NCBI GenBank assembly: GCA_030039095.1
Contig: JASHQP010000202.1
Coordinates: forward strand, 1 to 16,037
From: Streptosporangiaceae bacterium
GTDB taxonomy: Bacteria; Actinomycetota; Actinomycetes; Streptosporangiales; Streptosporangiaceae
Length of the DNA stretch: 16,037 bases
Direction of reading: 5' to 3'
Part shown: positions 6,013 through 12,171 of the stretch, piece by piece
Layout of the letters: every line of letters starts with the position of its first letter
Numbering within the stretch: the stretch's first letter is position 1
The notes under the pieces: generated by a model
Databases searched by the model: none
The model's input: only the letters and a program-made list of their open reading frames with translations
Told to the model about the DNA's origin: nothing
Translations under genes and position numbers: made by a program

Positions 6013-6831
6013 TCAGCCGGGGAATGCGGTGCGGGTGGCGTCCCGGCCGACGGCAGAGTTCCGCAGGTAGCCGTAGGTTCCGGCGTCCCGCAGTTCCCGC
6101 GCGGCCTCGACGAGCGCACCGGTCGCGGCGTAGGCGAATGCCCCGCCCACCGAGATCCTGGCGACGCCGAGATCGGCGAGCTCGGCCACGCTCGGCACAC
6201 CGGGGAACGCGAGCACGTTGACCGGCCGGTCCACGGCGCCGACCACGTCGCGGATGTCGCTCGCGCTGGTCAGCCCGGGAGCGTAGACCACGTCGGCGCC
6301 CGCCGCCACGTAGCTCTGCAGCCGGGCGATCGTGTCGGCCAGATCGTCGATCCCGCGCAGGTGGTTCTCGGCGCGCGCGGTGAGCACCAGCCGCCGCGGC
6401 CCGGCGTGGGCCGCCTCGGCGGCGGCCGCCACCCGCTCGGCCGCGTAGCCGGCCTCATAGATCGGCTCGTCCGCCCGGCCGGTGAAGTCCTCCACCGAGC
6501 ACCCGGCCAGCCCGGCCTCGATCGCGGCCGCCACGGTCGCGGCGACGCCCTGCGGGTCGTCCGCGAACCCGTTCTCCAGGTCGGCCGACACCGGCAGCGG
6601 CGTGGCCGCCACGATCTGGGCCGCGTGCCCGATGGCCTGATCCCGCGTCACCGATCCGTCCTGCAGGCCCAGGGTTGCCGCGAAGCCGCTGCTGGTGGTC
6701 GCGAGCGCCTCGAACCCCAGCGACGCCAGTACCCGCGCCGACCCGATGTCCCACGGGTTCGGCAGCAGCAGCGGCTGGCCCGGGCGGTGCAGCTGCAGGA
6801 AATGGGCGGCGGCGTCGGTCGGCTGTGTCAT
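6013..6831 (-). CDS. Isocitrate lyase/PEP mutase family protein
   Basis: A 272-aa TIM-barrel protein of the PEP mutase/isocitrate lyase superfamily, which makes or breaks C-C or P-C bonds of 2-oxo-acid-type substrates with Mg2+. Recognisable blocks are LLPNPWDIGSA (22-32), TTSSGFAATLG (45-55), SADLENGF with the metal-site D84/E86 (82-89), CSVED (111-115), TARAEN (151-156) and YAPGL (183-187). The longer KKCGH loop of true isocitrate lyases is absent, so it belongs to the short PEP-mutase-like group often annotated only at family level; the exact reaction is unknown. AGGA lies about 8 nt before the ATG. The decarboxylase-family gene ends 12 nt upstream on the same strand, so the two are probably co-transcribed. 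It converges on the EEP gene with a 19-nt gap. Confidence 0.88.
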   Translation of the reverse strand: MTQPTDAAAHFLQLHRPGQPLLLPNPWDIGSARVLASLGFEALATTSSGFAATLGLQDGSVTRDQAIGHAAQIVAATPLPVSADLENGFADDPQGVAATVAAAIEAGLAGCSVEDFTGRADEPIYEAGYAAERVAAAAEAAHAGPRRLVLTARAENHLRGIDDLADTIARLQSYVAAGADVVYAPGLTSASDIRDVVGAVDRPVNVLAFPGVPSVAELADLGVARISVGGAFAYAATGALVEAARELRDAGTYGYLRNSAVGRDATRTAFPG

Positions 6832-6843
6832 GGGAGCATCCTG

Positions 6844-7329
6844 TCAGGGCTGGTAGGAGCCGGGCACCCAGGCGCGGGTGCTGACCGCGATTGCGTTCCA
6901 GGCATTGATGGTAACGATGAGACCGAGCAGCGCGGCGACCTCGTCGGGCGTGAACTGGGCGGCGACCTCCTCGTAGGCCTCGGCAGGCACGCGGGTTTCC
7001 GCGACCAGCGTCACGGCCTCGGTGAACGCGAGCGCCGCCCGTTCGCGCGGCGTGAAGTACGGGGTCTCCCGCCACGCCGCGAGCCCGTACAGGCGCTGCT
7101 CGGTCTCGCCGATGGCCCGGGCGTCCTTGGTGTGCATGTCGATGCAGTACGCGCAGCCGTTCAGCTGCGAGGCGCGGACCCTGACGAGCTCACGCAGCCT
7201 GGGGTCGAAGTCGACGCGGTCGAGTTCCTTGGTGGCCGTGTGGTCCAGGTGGCCCATGGCCCTGGCGAACGCCGGGGCGTGCGCGTCGAAGTCGAGCCGG
7301 ACCGGGATGTCTGTCGTTGTCGTCGTCAT
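6844..7329 (-). CDS. Carboxymuconolactone decarboxylase/AhpD-like protein
   Basis: A 161-aa all-helical protein of the carboxymuconolactone decarboxylase family. The AhpD-type redox site is clear: LVRVRASQLNGCAYCIDMHT with C59, C62 and H66. That predicts alkylhydroperoxidase-like or thiol-disulfide chemistry rather than lactone decarboxylation, although the substrate is unknown. Length and the downstream NAWN segment fit the family. It is first in an apparent two-gene minus-strand unit with the PEP-mutase-family gene. It is transcribed away from a MocR regulator across 46 bp, an arrangement that suggests control by that regulator. GGAGG lies only one base before the ATG, unusually close, so weak or leaderless initiation is possible. 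Confidence 0.9.
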   Translation of the reverse strand: MTTTTTDIPVRLDFDAHAPAFARAMGHLDHTATKELDRVDFDPRLRELVRVRASQLNGCAYCIDMHTKDARAIGETEQRLYGLAAWRETPYFTPRERAALAFTEAVTLVAETRVPAEAYEEVAAQFTPDEVAALLGLIVTINAWNAIAVSTRAWVPGSYQP

Positions 7330-7362
7330 GCCTCCACGCTAGCCAGGCTTAGGCCCAGGTAT

Positions 7363-7380
7363 ATGGTCCATTTGTATGGA
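7363..7380. promoter_or_regulatory. Operator-like half-sites overlapping the MocR start codon
   Basis: ATGGTCCAT (7363-7371) is followed by TTGT and ATGGA (7376-7380). TCCAT-TTGT-ATGGA is a perfect 5-bp inverted repeat with a 4-nt spacer, and a third half-site overlaps it. TATATG (7360-7365) could be the -10 of the MocR gene, giving an almost leaderless mRNA. Binding here could repress both divergent genes. The function is inferred. Confidence 0.45.
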
Positions 7381-8845
7381 GGATTCATGGGCCAATAACC
7401 GCCCGGAACGCGACGCGTCCGGGCTGGTGGGCTCCGGGCTGGACCTGCACGTCGAGCTGGGCGGCCCGCGGGTGCGGGCCTCGCTGGAGACCGCTCTGCG
7501 GCAGGCCGTGCAAAGTGGCAGGCTGGCGGCCGGGGCCCGGCTGCCGCCCAGCCGCACGCTGGCCGCCGACCTCGGCGTCGCCCGCAACACCGTCGCCGAC
7601 GTCTACGGCCAGCTCGTGGCCGAGGGCTGGCTGACCGCCCGGCAGGGCTCGGGAACCCGGGTGGCCGGGCACCCGGCGGCGGAGCCTCCGGCCGCGGCGG
7701 GACCCGCCGAGAACATGCCCGACAAAGTGGACGCGCCGCGTTACAGCCTGAAACCCGGACTGCCCGATCTGAGCGAGTTTCCGCGCACCGCCTGGCTGGC
7801 GGCGGCGAGGAAGGCGGTGACGGCCGCGCCGCGGCGGGCCTTCGGGTACGGAGATCCGCGGGGTCAGCCGGAGTTGCGCGCCGCGATCGCCGCCTACCTG
7901 GCCCGGGCGCGCGGCGTGCGGGCGGCGCCCGACCAGATCGTGATCTGCTCGGGATTCACGCAGGGCCTGTCGCTGCTCGGCCGGGTGCTGGCGGGCTCCG
8001 GCGCTGCCGCCGCCGGCGTGGAGGCTTACGGCCACCGGCAGCACCGCGAGGTCATCGAGGCGGCCGGCCTTTCCCCGCTGCCGGTGCCGGTCGACTCGCA
8101 CGGCGCGGTGATCGACCGGGTGCCGGGCTGCGCGGCACTGCTGCTTACTCCGGCGCACCAGTTCCCGCTGGGTGTCGCGCTGGCGCCGGGGCGGCGCCAG
8201 CAGGCCGTGGCGTGGGCGGCGCGCACCGGTGCGGTGATCATCGAGGACGACTACGACGGCGAGTTCCGATATGACCGGCGCGCGGTCGGGGCCATGCAGG
8301 CGCTCGCGCCCGAGCACGTGATCTACGCCGGCACGGCGAGCAAGGCGCTCGCGCCCGCGGTCCGGCTGGGCTGGCTGGTCGTGCCGCGCCGGATGCTCGC
8401 GGACGTGATCACGGCCAAGGAGCGCACCGACCGGCACGGCAGCAGCCTGGACGAGCTGACCCTGGCCGAGTTCATCAACTCCGTCGGCTACGACCGGCAC
8501 GTGCGCCGGTCGCGGCTGCGTTACCAGCGGCGCCGCAGCCGGCTGATGACCGCGCTGGCGCGGGCCGGCCTGGAACCATGGGTCACCGGGCTGGCCGCGG
8601 GCATGCACGCGGTACTGCGCCTGCCGGCGGGTGCTGGCGAGGAGGAGGAGGTCGTGGCCGCTGCCGCGGCGCGCGGCCTCGTCCTCGACGGGATGCGTGG
8701 CTACTGCACGCCCGGGGCCACGTACCCGGATGCGCTGGTCATCGGGTACGGGACGCCGCCCGCGCACGCGTTCACCACCGCGGTCACGCGGCTGTGCGCC
8801 GTTCTGCAGACCGCTCAGGCGACCAGGCGGCCGGAGGAGCGCTGA
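7376..8845 (+). CDS. MocR-family transcriptional regulator (GntR HTH + aminotransferase-like domain)
   Basis: A 489-aa PLP-dependent regulator. Residues 31-97 form a GntR-type winged helix: SGRLAAGARLPPSRTLAADL, then GVARNTVADVYGQL, then the wing TARQGSGTRVAG. A linker rich in Pro and Ala (98-125) leads to a class I aminotransferase-like domain (about 126-480). There the PLP lysine is K323 in GTASKALAP and the acidic motif IIEDDYDGEFRYD sits at 288-300. Such proteins sense PLP or an amine adduct and control adjacent metabolic genes. It is divergent from the decarboxylase-family gene. The ATG at 7376 has no Shine-Dalgarno sequence but sits just after a TATATG box. The 3' end overlaps the convergent 74-aa gene by 31 bp. 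Confidence 0.93.
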   Translation: MEDSWANNRPERDASGLVGSGLDLHVELGGPRVRASLETALRQAVQSGRLAAGARLPPSRTLAADLGVARNTVADVYGQLVAEGWLTARQGSGTRVAGHPAAEPPAAAGPAENMPDKVDAPRYSLKPGLPDLSEFPRTAWLAAARKAVTAAPRRAFGYGDPRGQPELRAAIAAYLARARGVRAAPDQIVICSGFTQGLSLLGRVLAGSGAAAAGVEAYGHRQHREVIEAAGLSPLPVPVDSHGAVIDRVPGCAALLLTPAHQFPLGVALAPGRRQQAVAWAARTGAVIIEDDYDGEFRYDRRAVGAMQALAPEHVIYAGTASKALAPAVRLGWLVVPRRMLADVITAKERTDRHGSSLDELTLAEFINSVGYDRHVRRSRLRYQRRRSRLMTALARAGLEPWVTGLAAGMHAVLRLPAGAGEEEEVVAAAAARGLVLDGMRGYCTPGATYPDALVIGYGTPPAHAFTTAVTRLCAVLQTAQATRRPEER

Positions 8846-9039
8846 GCCGCCGAGGGCTCGTGCGCGAGTGGTCCCGACGTCCGGAACAGGAATCCCTCGT
8901 AGGTGTCTGGCGCCTCGGCCGGCTCGAGCATGTAGCTGTCCGGGCTCGCCTGGAGTATCGCGGCACGGTGCTGCGCGTAGTTGCACTCGGCCACGATGCT
9001 GGCCAGCCGCCGCCCCAGTGTCCGCAGAACCGAGAACAT
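8815..9039 (-). CDS. Small conserved hypothetical protein (74 aa)
   Basis: A 74-aa protein that starts with a basic amphipathic helix (FSVLRTLGRRLASIVAECNY). The compact motif AECNYAQHRAAILQASPDSY follows, then EAPDTYEGFLFRTSGPLAHE. It resembles, from memory, actinobacterial hypothetical proteins with an ECNYAQ...PD.Y...APDTY..FLFRTSG pattern; no function is known to me. The ATG at 9039 has GAGGTGGG ending 4 nt upstream, much better than the in-frame GTG at 9048, which would lie inside that ribosome binding site. It is convergent with, and overlaps, the end of the MocR gene by 31 bp. The LLM oxidoreductase gene ends 138 bp upstream on the same strand. Confidence 0.7.
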   Translation of the reverse strand: MFSVLRTLGRRLASIVAECNYAQHRAAILQASPDSYMLEPAEAPDTYEGFLFRTSGPLAHEPSAAQRSSGRLVA

Positions 9040-9177
9040 TGGTCCCACCTCGATCCGGTCTTGATGCTTCGGTTTGCCTTGTGCTGCCAGGCTCGCCGTA
9101 AGACCCCGGACACCGCATTGGGTGAACGCCTTATCCTTGGCCGAGCACGGGCCTAAGCCGCGTGACCGGGTCTCATG

Positions 9178-10056
9178 TCAGGCGTTTGCCCTGGCGATCA
9201 CCTGGTCGGCGAACCGGCGCAGGTTCGCGATCTTCTCGTTTAGCGGCTCGAGGTCCGGGCCCACCCGGTACGGCCAGCGGAAGCCGACGATCACGTCTGT
9301 GACGCCCTGGTCCTCGAGTCGGCGCACACCATCGACGCTATACGCGTCTGTGGAGATGACGTGTACTTCGAATGGGCGTCCGGTGGGTTTTTCCTGGCGG
9401 CGGAATTCGGCCAGCCGGGCGAGCAGGCCGGGCAGGAGCCCGGGGTCGCCGCCGCCGTGCAGCCAGCCGTCGGCGTCGCGTGCGGCGCGGCGCAGCGCGG
9501 CGTCGGAGTGCCCGCCGACGAGGATCGGGATGGGCTCGGTGGGCACCGGGGACAGCTTGATGTTAGGTATGTTAAATATTTCTCCATGGAAAGAGAAGTA
9601 GCCGCCCGCTGAGAGCCCGCGGATCACCGCGAGTTCCTCGTCCATGCGCCGCCCCCGGCCCTCCCAGGGCACGCCGAGCACCTCGTAGTCCTCGCGCCAC
9701 GGGCTGGAGCCCACGCCGAGCACCAGGCGGTTGCCGGTCAGCACCGCGGTCGAGGTGGCCTGCTTCGCGACCAGCACGGGGTTGCGCACCGGCAGCTTCA
9801 GCACGAAGGTGACGAACCGGAGCCGCTGCGTGACCGCGCCGAGCGCCGGGATCAGCGAGAACGGCTCGAGGAACGGCTTGTCCTCGAGGAACTCGCGGGT
9901 GCCGTCGGGGTTGAACGGGTACACGCTGTCCGACTGCTCGGGGTAGCAGATGCTGTCCGGGACGACCATCGCGTCGTAGCCGCTTTCCTCGGCGGCCTGC
10001 GCGAGCGGGGCGTAGAACGACGGGTCGGTCATTGATTCGGCGTAGCAGAAGCGCAC
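9178..10056 (-). CDS. LLM-class (luciferase-like) oxidoreductase, probably F420-dependent
   Basis: A 292-aa TIM-barrel flavin/F420 oxidoreductase. The N-terminus VRFCYAESMTDPSFYAPLAQ leads into AEESGYDAMVVPDS. The middle has LRFVTFVLKLPVRNPVLVAKQ (79-99), LVLGVGSSPWREDYEVLG (111-128) and the family's Y-F-S-F-H-G-E block (153-159). The end has PIPILVGGHSDAALRRAARDADGW (176-198). This pattern fits the TIGR03619-like F420-dependent group of actinobacteria; the substrate is unknown. The GTG at 10056 is chosen because GGAGG lies 5 nt upstream. An in-frame ATG at 10146 would add 30 residues without family resemblance. Codons for residues 154-166 are strikingly AT-rich. Confidence 0.88.
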   Translation of the reverse strand: MRFCYAESMTDPSFYAPLAQAAEESGYDAMVVPDSICYPEQSDSVYPFNPDGTREFLEDKPFLEPFSLIPALGAVTQRLRFVTFVLKLPVRNPVLVAKQATSTAVLTGNRLVLGVGSSPWREDYEVLGVPWEGRGRRMDEELAVIRGLSAGGYFSFHGEIFNIPNIKLSPVPTEPIPILVGGHSDAALRRAARDADGWLHGGGDPGLLPGLLARLAEFRRQEKPTGRPFEVHVISTDAYSVDGVRRLEDQGVTDVIVGFRWPYRVGPDLEPLNEKIANLRRFADQVIARANA

Positions 10057-10111
10057 GTTACCTCCGGGTAGCTGAGGCCTACGCCAATTCTCGGCCGTTG
10101 CCCGGCGGCTG

Positions 10112-10369
10112 TCAGCCGCTGGCCCGGCGACGCCAGACGTACGCATGTGAGTACGAACAGACCGGGCCGCTGCCCGCGGTGACCCAGACGTGGCCGGCGG
10201 CGTCCATGGTGAACATCGCCGGCTTGCCGCCGTTCTACGGCGCCGCGATCACCCTGCCCTTGCAGGCCGAGCAGTCGCCGAAGTTGCCGCCGATGCCGAA
10301 CACCACCCGGCCGTCGTCCAGGGTCAGGCCGGTGCGCTGCAGCAGCGACGTGCGGTTTCGGGATGGCTG
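10112..10369 (-). pseudogene. Fragment of a PQQ-like/beta-propeller-type secreted protein
   Basis: On the minus strand one frame reads TSLLQRTGLTLDDGRV, then VFGIGGNFGDCSACKGRVIA, then a TAG stop (10237-10235). The same frame continues as NGGKPAMFTMDAAGHVWVTA up to a TGA at 10112. The block LQRTGL.L.DGRVVFG.GGN.GDC resembles repeats of PQQ-binding-like beta-propeller proteins, in which G-D-C is normally followed by Y-H-G-W-V. Here the fragment has no start, contains an in-frame stop, lacks the W, and is shorter than one domain. It is therefore a decayed remnant, abutting a hairpin at 10375 on its upstream side. Family assignment is from memory. Confidence 0.45.
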
Positions 10370-10374
10370 CCAAA

Positions 10375-10412
10375 GCGAAAGCACCCTATGTGCGAGACAT
10401 AGGGTGCTTCGC
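10375..10412. terminator. Strong 16-bp hairpin, possibly a bidirectional terminator
   Basis: GCGA-a-AGCACCCTATGT (10375-10391) pairs with ACATAGGGTGCT-TCGC (10397-10412). That is 12 contiguous bp plus 4 bp beyond a single bulged A, with the loop GCGAG. The A-rich flank on the left and the short T-run on the right (TTTG) are weak terminator signs. A mobile-element remnant is the alternative. Confidence 0.5.
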
Positions 10413-10433
10413 TGCGTTTGTCGTCGTTACCTA

Positions 10434-10450
10434 AGTTGTGAGCCCGAAGC
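10434..10450 (+). repeat. 17-bp direct repeat, copy 1
   Basis: AGTTGTGAGCCCGAAGC, identical to 10467-10483. Both copies are preceded by ACCTA (10429 and 10455); copy 2 has seven extra bases, GGTGCGC, between ACCTA and the repeat. Confidence 0.8.
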
Positions 10451-10466
10451 TCTGACCTAGGTGCGC

Positions 10467-10483
10467 AGTTGTGAGCCCGAAGC
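10467..10483 (+). repeat. 17-bp direct repeat, copy 2
   Basis: Exact second copy of AGTTGTGAGCCCGAAGC, 33 bp downstream of copy 1. Function is unknown: an insertion scar, a recombination site or a regulatory repeat upstream of modA are all possible. Confidence 0.8.
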
Positions 10484-10510
10484 CTGTTCTTGCATTGAGG
10501 AGTGTCGGCG

Positions 10511-10523
10511 TTACTTTCAGTAA
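10511..10523. promoter_or_regulatory. Small palindrome upstream of modA
   Basis: TTACT-TTC-AGTAA is a perfect 5-bp inverted repeat 42 nt upstream of the modA start. A TAATCG (10548-10553) downstream could serve as a -10. A role as an operator for molybdate control is conjecture; it does not clearly match the E. coli ModE site. Confidence 0.3.
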
Positions 10524-10564
10524 TCCTCCGGGTAGGCACAGTGGGACTAATCGGGGGAGAGTGC

Positions 10565-11371
10565 ATGCGTCAGAACCGAGCCCGGATGGGCATAGCAGTC
10601 ATCTGCCTGGCAATTCTCGCCGTGCTGGCCGCGGCGTGCGGGACATCGTCGAACGCGGCCATCCGCACTACGTCTGCGTCGCAGAAGGTGTCGGGCACGG
10701 TGGTCGTGTTCGCCGCCGCATCGCTGAAGGACGCCTTCGACCAGATCGGCAAGCAGTTCGAGCAGGCCAATCCGGGTGTGACCGTGAAGTTCAACTACGC
10801 GGGAAGCTCCTCCCTGGCCACCCAGATCAAGCAGGCGGCGCCAGCCGACGTGTTCGCGTCGGCCGACACCACGAACATGGACACGGTCACGAACGACAAC
10901 CTGGCGTCCGGGAACCCGCAGGTGTTCGCCAAGAACACCCTGGAGATCATGGTCGGCGCGGGGAACCCGAAGCACATCGAGTCCGTTGCCGACCTTGCCA
11001 GCTCCGACGTCAAGGTGGCCGTGTGCGCCTCCGACGTTCCCTGCGGTGCGTACACCCAGGAGGTCTTCAGGAAGGCCGGCGTCACGGTGCACCCGGTGAG
11101 CGAGGAGACCAGCGTCAGTTCCGTGGTCACCAAGGTGACGCTCGGCGAGGCGGACGCCGGGGTCGTCTACACCACGGACGTCAAGGCGGCCGGTGACAAG
11201 GCCGCCGGGGTGACCATCCCGGCGAACCAGAACGTGACCGCCGAGTACCCGATCGTCGCGCTGAAGGATGCGCCGAACAAGGACGGGGCAACGGCGTTCA
11301 TCAGCTACGTGCTCGGCTCGGCGGGGCAGAAGGTGCTGGAGAGCTTCGGCTTCCTGCCGGCCGGGAAGTGA
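10565..11371 (+). CDS. modA: Molybdate ABC transporter substrate-binding lipoprotein
   Basis: A 268-aa periplasmic-type binding protein that captures molybdate (or tungstate) outside the membrane and delivers it to ModB. The N-terminus has a lipoprotein signal: MRQNRARMG, a hydrophobic core, then the lipobox LAAAC with C25 as the lipidated cysteine. The mature part starts with VVVFAAASLKDAFDQIGKQF, the classic ModA ligand-binding start. It continues with FNYAGSSSLATQIKQAAPADVFASAD, EIMVG, GEADAGVVYTTD and YPIVALKDAPN, all typical of ModA. The ATG at 10565 has GGGGGAGAG upstream. The stop overlaps the modB start, so translation is probably coupled. This is the first gene of a modABC operon. 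Confidence 0.96.
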   Translation: MRQNRARMGIAVICLAILAVLAAACGTSSNAAIRTTSASQKVSGTVVVFAAASLKDAFDQIGKQFEQANPGVTVKFNYAGSSSLATQIKQAAPADVFASADTTNMDTVTNDNLASGNPQVFAKNTLEIMVGAGNPKHIESVADLASSDVKVAVCASDVPCGAYTQEVFRKAGVTVHPVSEETSVSSVVTKVTLGEADAGVVYTTDVKAAGDKAAGVTIPANQNVTAEYPIVALKDAPNKDGATAFISYVLGSAGQKVLESFGFLPAGK

Positions 11372-12165
11372 GCGTGGCGCGATCGGGGCAGGGGTTCAAC
11401 CCCGTCATTGCGGGCCTGGCCGCGATCTCGGCGCTGTTCTTCATCTTCCCGCTGACCGGGCTCGTGATCAGGGCGCCATGGTCCTCGATGACCAAGGTGA
11501 TCTCCAGCTCGACGTCGCTGGACGCGCTGTGGCTGACGCTGATCGCCTCGCTCGCGACCACGGCGCTGGCGCTGATCTTCGGTTTTCCGCTGGCCTGGCT
11601 GCTGGCCCGGGTGCAGTTCCGCGGCAAGGCGCTGGTCCGCGGCCTGACCACGCTGCCGATGGTGCTGCCGCCGGTCGTCGGCGGCATCGCGCTGCTGCTC
11701 GCGTACGGCCGCCGGGGACTGCTCGGCGAGCCGCTCTACAGCGCGACCGGCTTCTCGCTGCCGTTCACCACGCCCGGGGTGATCGTCGCCGAGTCGTTCG
11801 TCGCGATGCCGTTCTTCGTGATCACGCTGGAATCCGGCCTGCGCTCGATGAACACGCGGCTGGAGGACGCCGCGCGCAGCCTGGGAGCGAGCCGGCTCAC
11901 CGTGTTCCGGCGCGTCACGCTCCCGCTGATCTGGCCGTCGCTGCTGGCCGGGACGGTGCTCGCCTGGTCGCGCGCGGTCGGTGAGTTCGGCGCCACGATC
12001 ACGTTCGCCGGCAACCTGCCCGGGGTCACCCAGACCGCGCCGCTGGCGATCTACATCAGCCAGAGTTCCGGCAAGATCGACGAGGCGATCGCGCTGAGCC
12101 TGGTCCTGGTCGTGGTCAGCCTCGCGGTGATGATCGGGACGCGCAACCGGTCCCGCAGGGCGTGA
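11368..12165 (+). CDS. modB: Molybdate ABC transporter permease
   Basis: A 265-aa inner-membrane permease forming the molybdate channel as a dimer. About six hydrophobic segments are visible (for example 13-34, 52-80, 93-114, 135-157, 188-203 and 238-256). The conserved cytoplasmic EAA loop that docks to ModC reads EDAARSLGASRLTVFRRVTL, ending LIWP (166-190). The segment VGEFGATITFAGNLPG (204-219) is a hallmark of ModB-type permeases. The GTG at 11368 overlaps the modA TGA (GTGA); a second in-frame GTG at 11374 is an alternative start. modC begins 6 nt after its stop. Confidence 0.95.
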   Translation: MSVARSGQGFNPVIAGLAAISALFFIFPLTGLVIRAPWSSMTKVISSSTSLDALWLTLIASLATTALALIFGFPLAWLLARVQFRGKALVRGLTTLPMVLPPVVGGIALLLAYGRRGLLGEPLYSATGFSLPFTTPGVIVAESFVAMPFFVITLESGLRSMNTRLEDAARSLGASRLTVFRRVTLPLIWPSLLAGTVLAWSRAVGEFGATITFAGNLPGVTQTAPLAIYISQSSGKIDEAIALSLVLVVVSLAVMIGTRNRSRRA

Positions 12166-12171
12166 CCGGCC

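Larger units (their letters stand above)
10057..10564. other. Gene-free stretch between the LLM gene and modA
   Basis: These 508 bp hold no intact gene I can support. They contain a decayed minus-strand protein fragment (10112-10369), a strong hairpin (10375-10412), two copies of a 17-bp direct repeat (10434-10450 and 10467-10483) and a small palindrome before modA (10511-10523). The mixture suggests a scar of past insertion or deletion. Confidence 0.6.

Noticed and set aside
6844..7329. The decarboxylase-family gene as a direct partner of the ECF41-type sigma factor
   Set aside because: ECF41 sigmas often pair with such genes, but here it is over 2 kb away, no TGTCAC-N16-CGTC element lies before it, and a MocR gene is its immediate divergent neighbour.
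5800..7398. A 532-codon plus-strand open frame opposite the PEP-mutase and decarboxylase-family genes
   Set aside because: It has no recognisable motifs and is antisense to two clear family members; an artefact of GC bias.
7387..7398. Mini-ORF ATG-GGC-CAA-TAA behind a GGAGG at the start of the MocR gene
   Set aside because: Three codons inside the MocR coding region; a regulatory role cannot be supported from sequence alone.
7385..9118. A 577-codon minus-strand open frame opposite the MocR gene
   Set aside because: Translation is compositionally biased (Arg/Gly/Pro) without domain motifs, while the opposite strand encodes a complete MocR regulator.
10057..10146. Upstream ATG start for the LLM oxidoreductase
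   Set aside because: The added 30 residues lack family similarity, and GGAGG sits exactly before the GTG at 10056.
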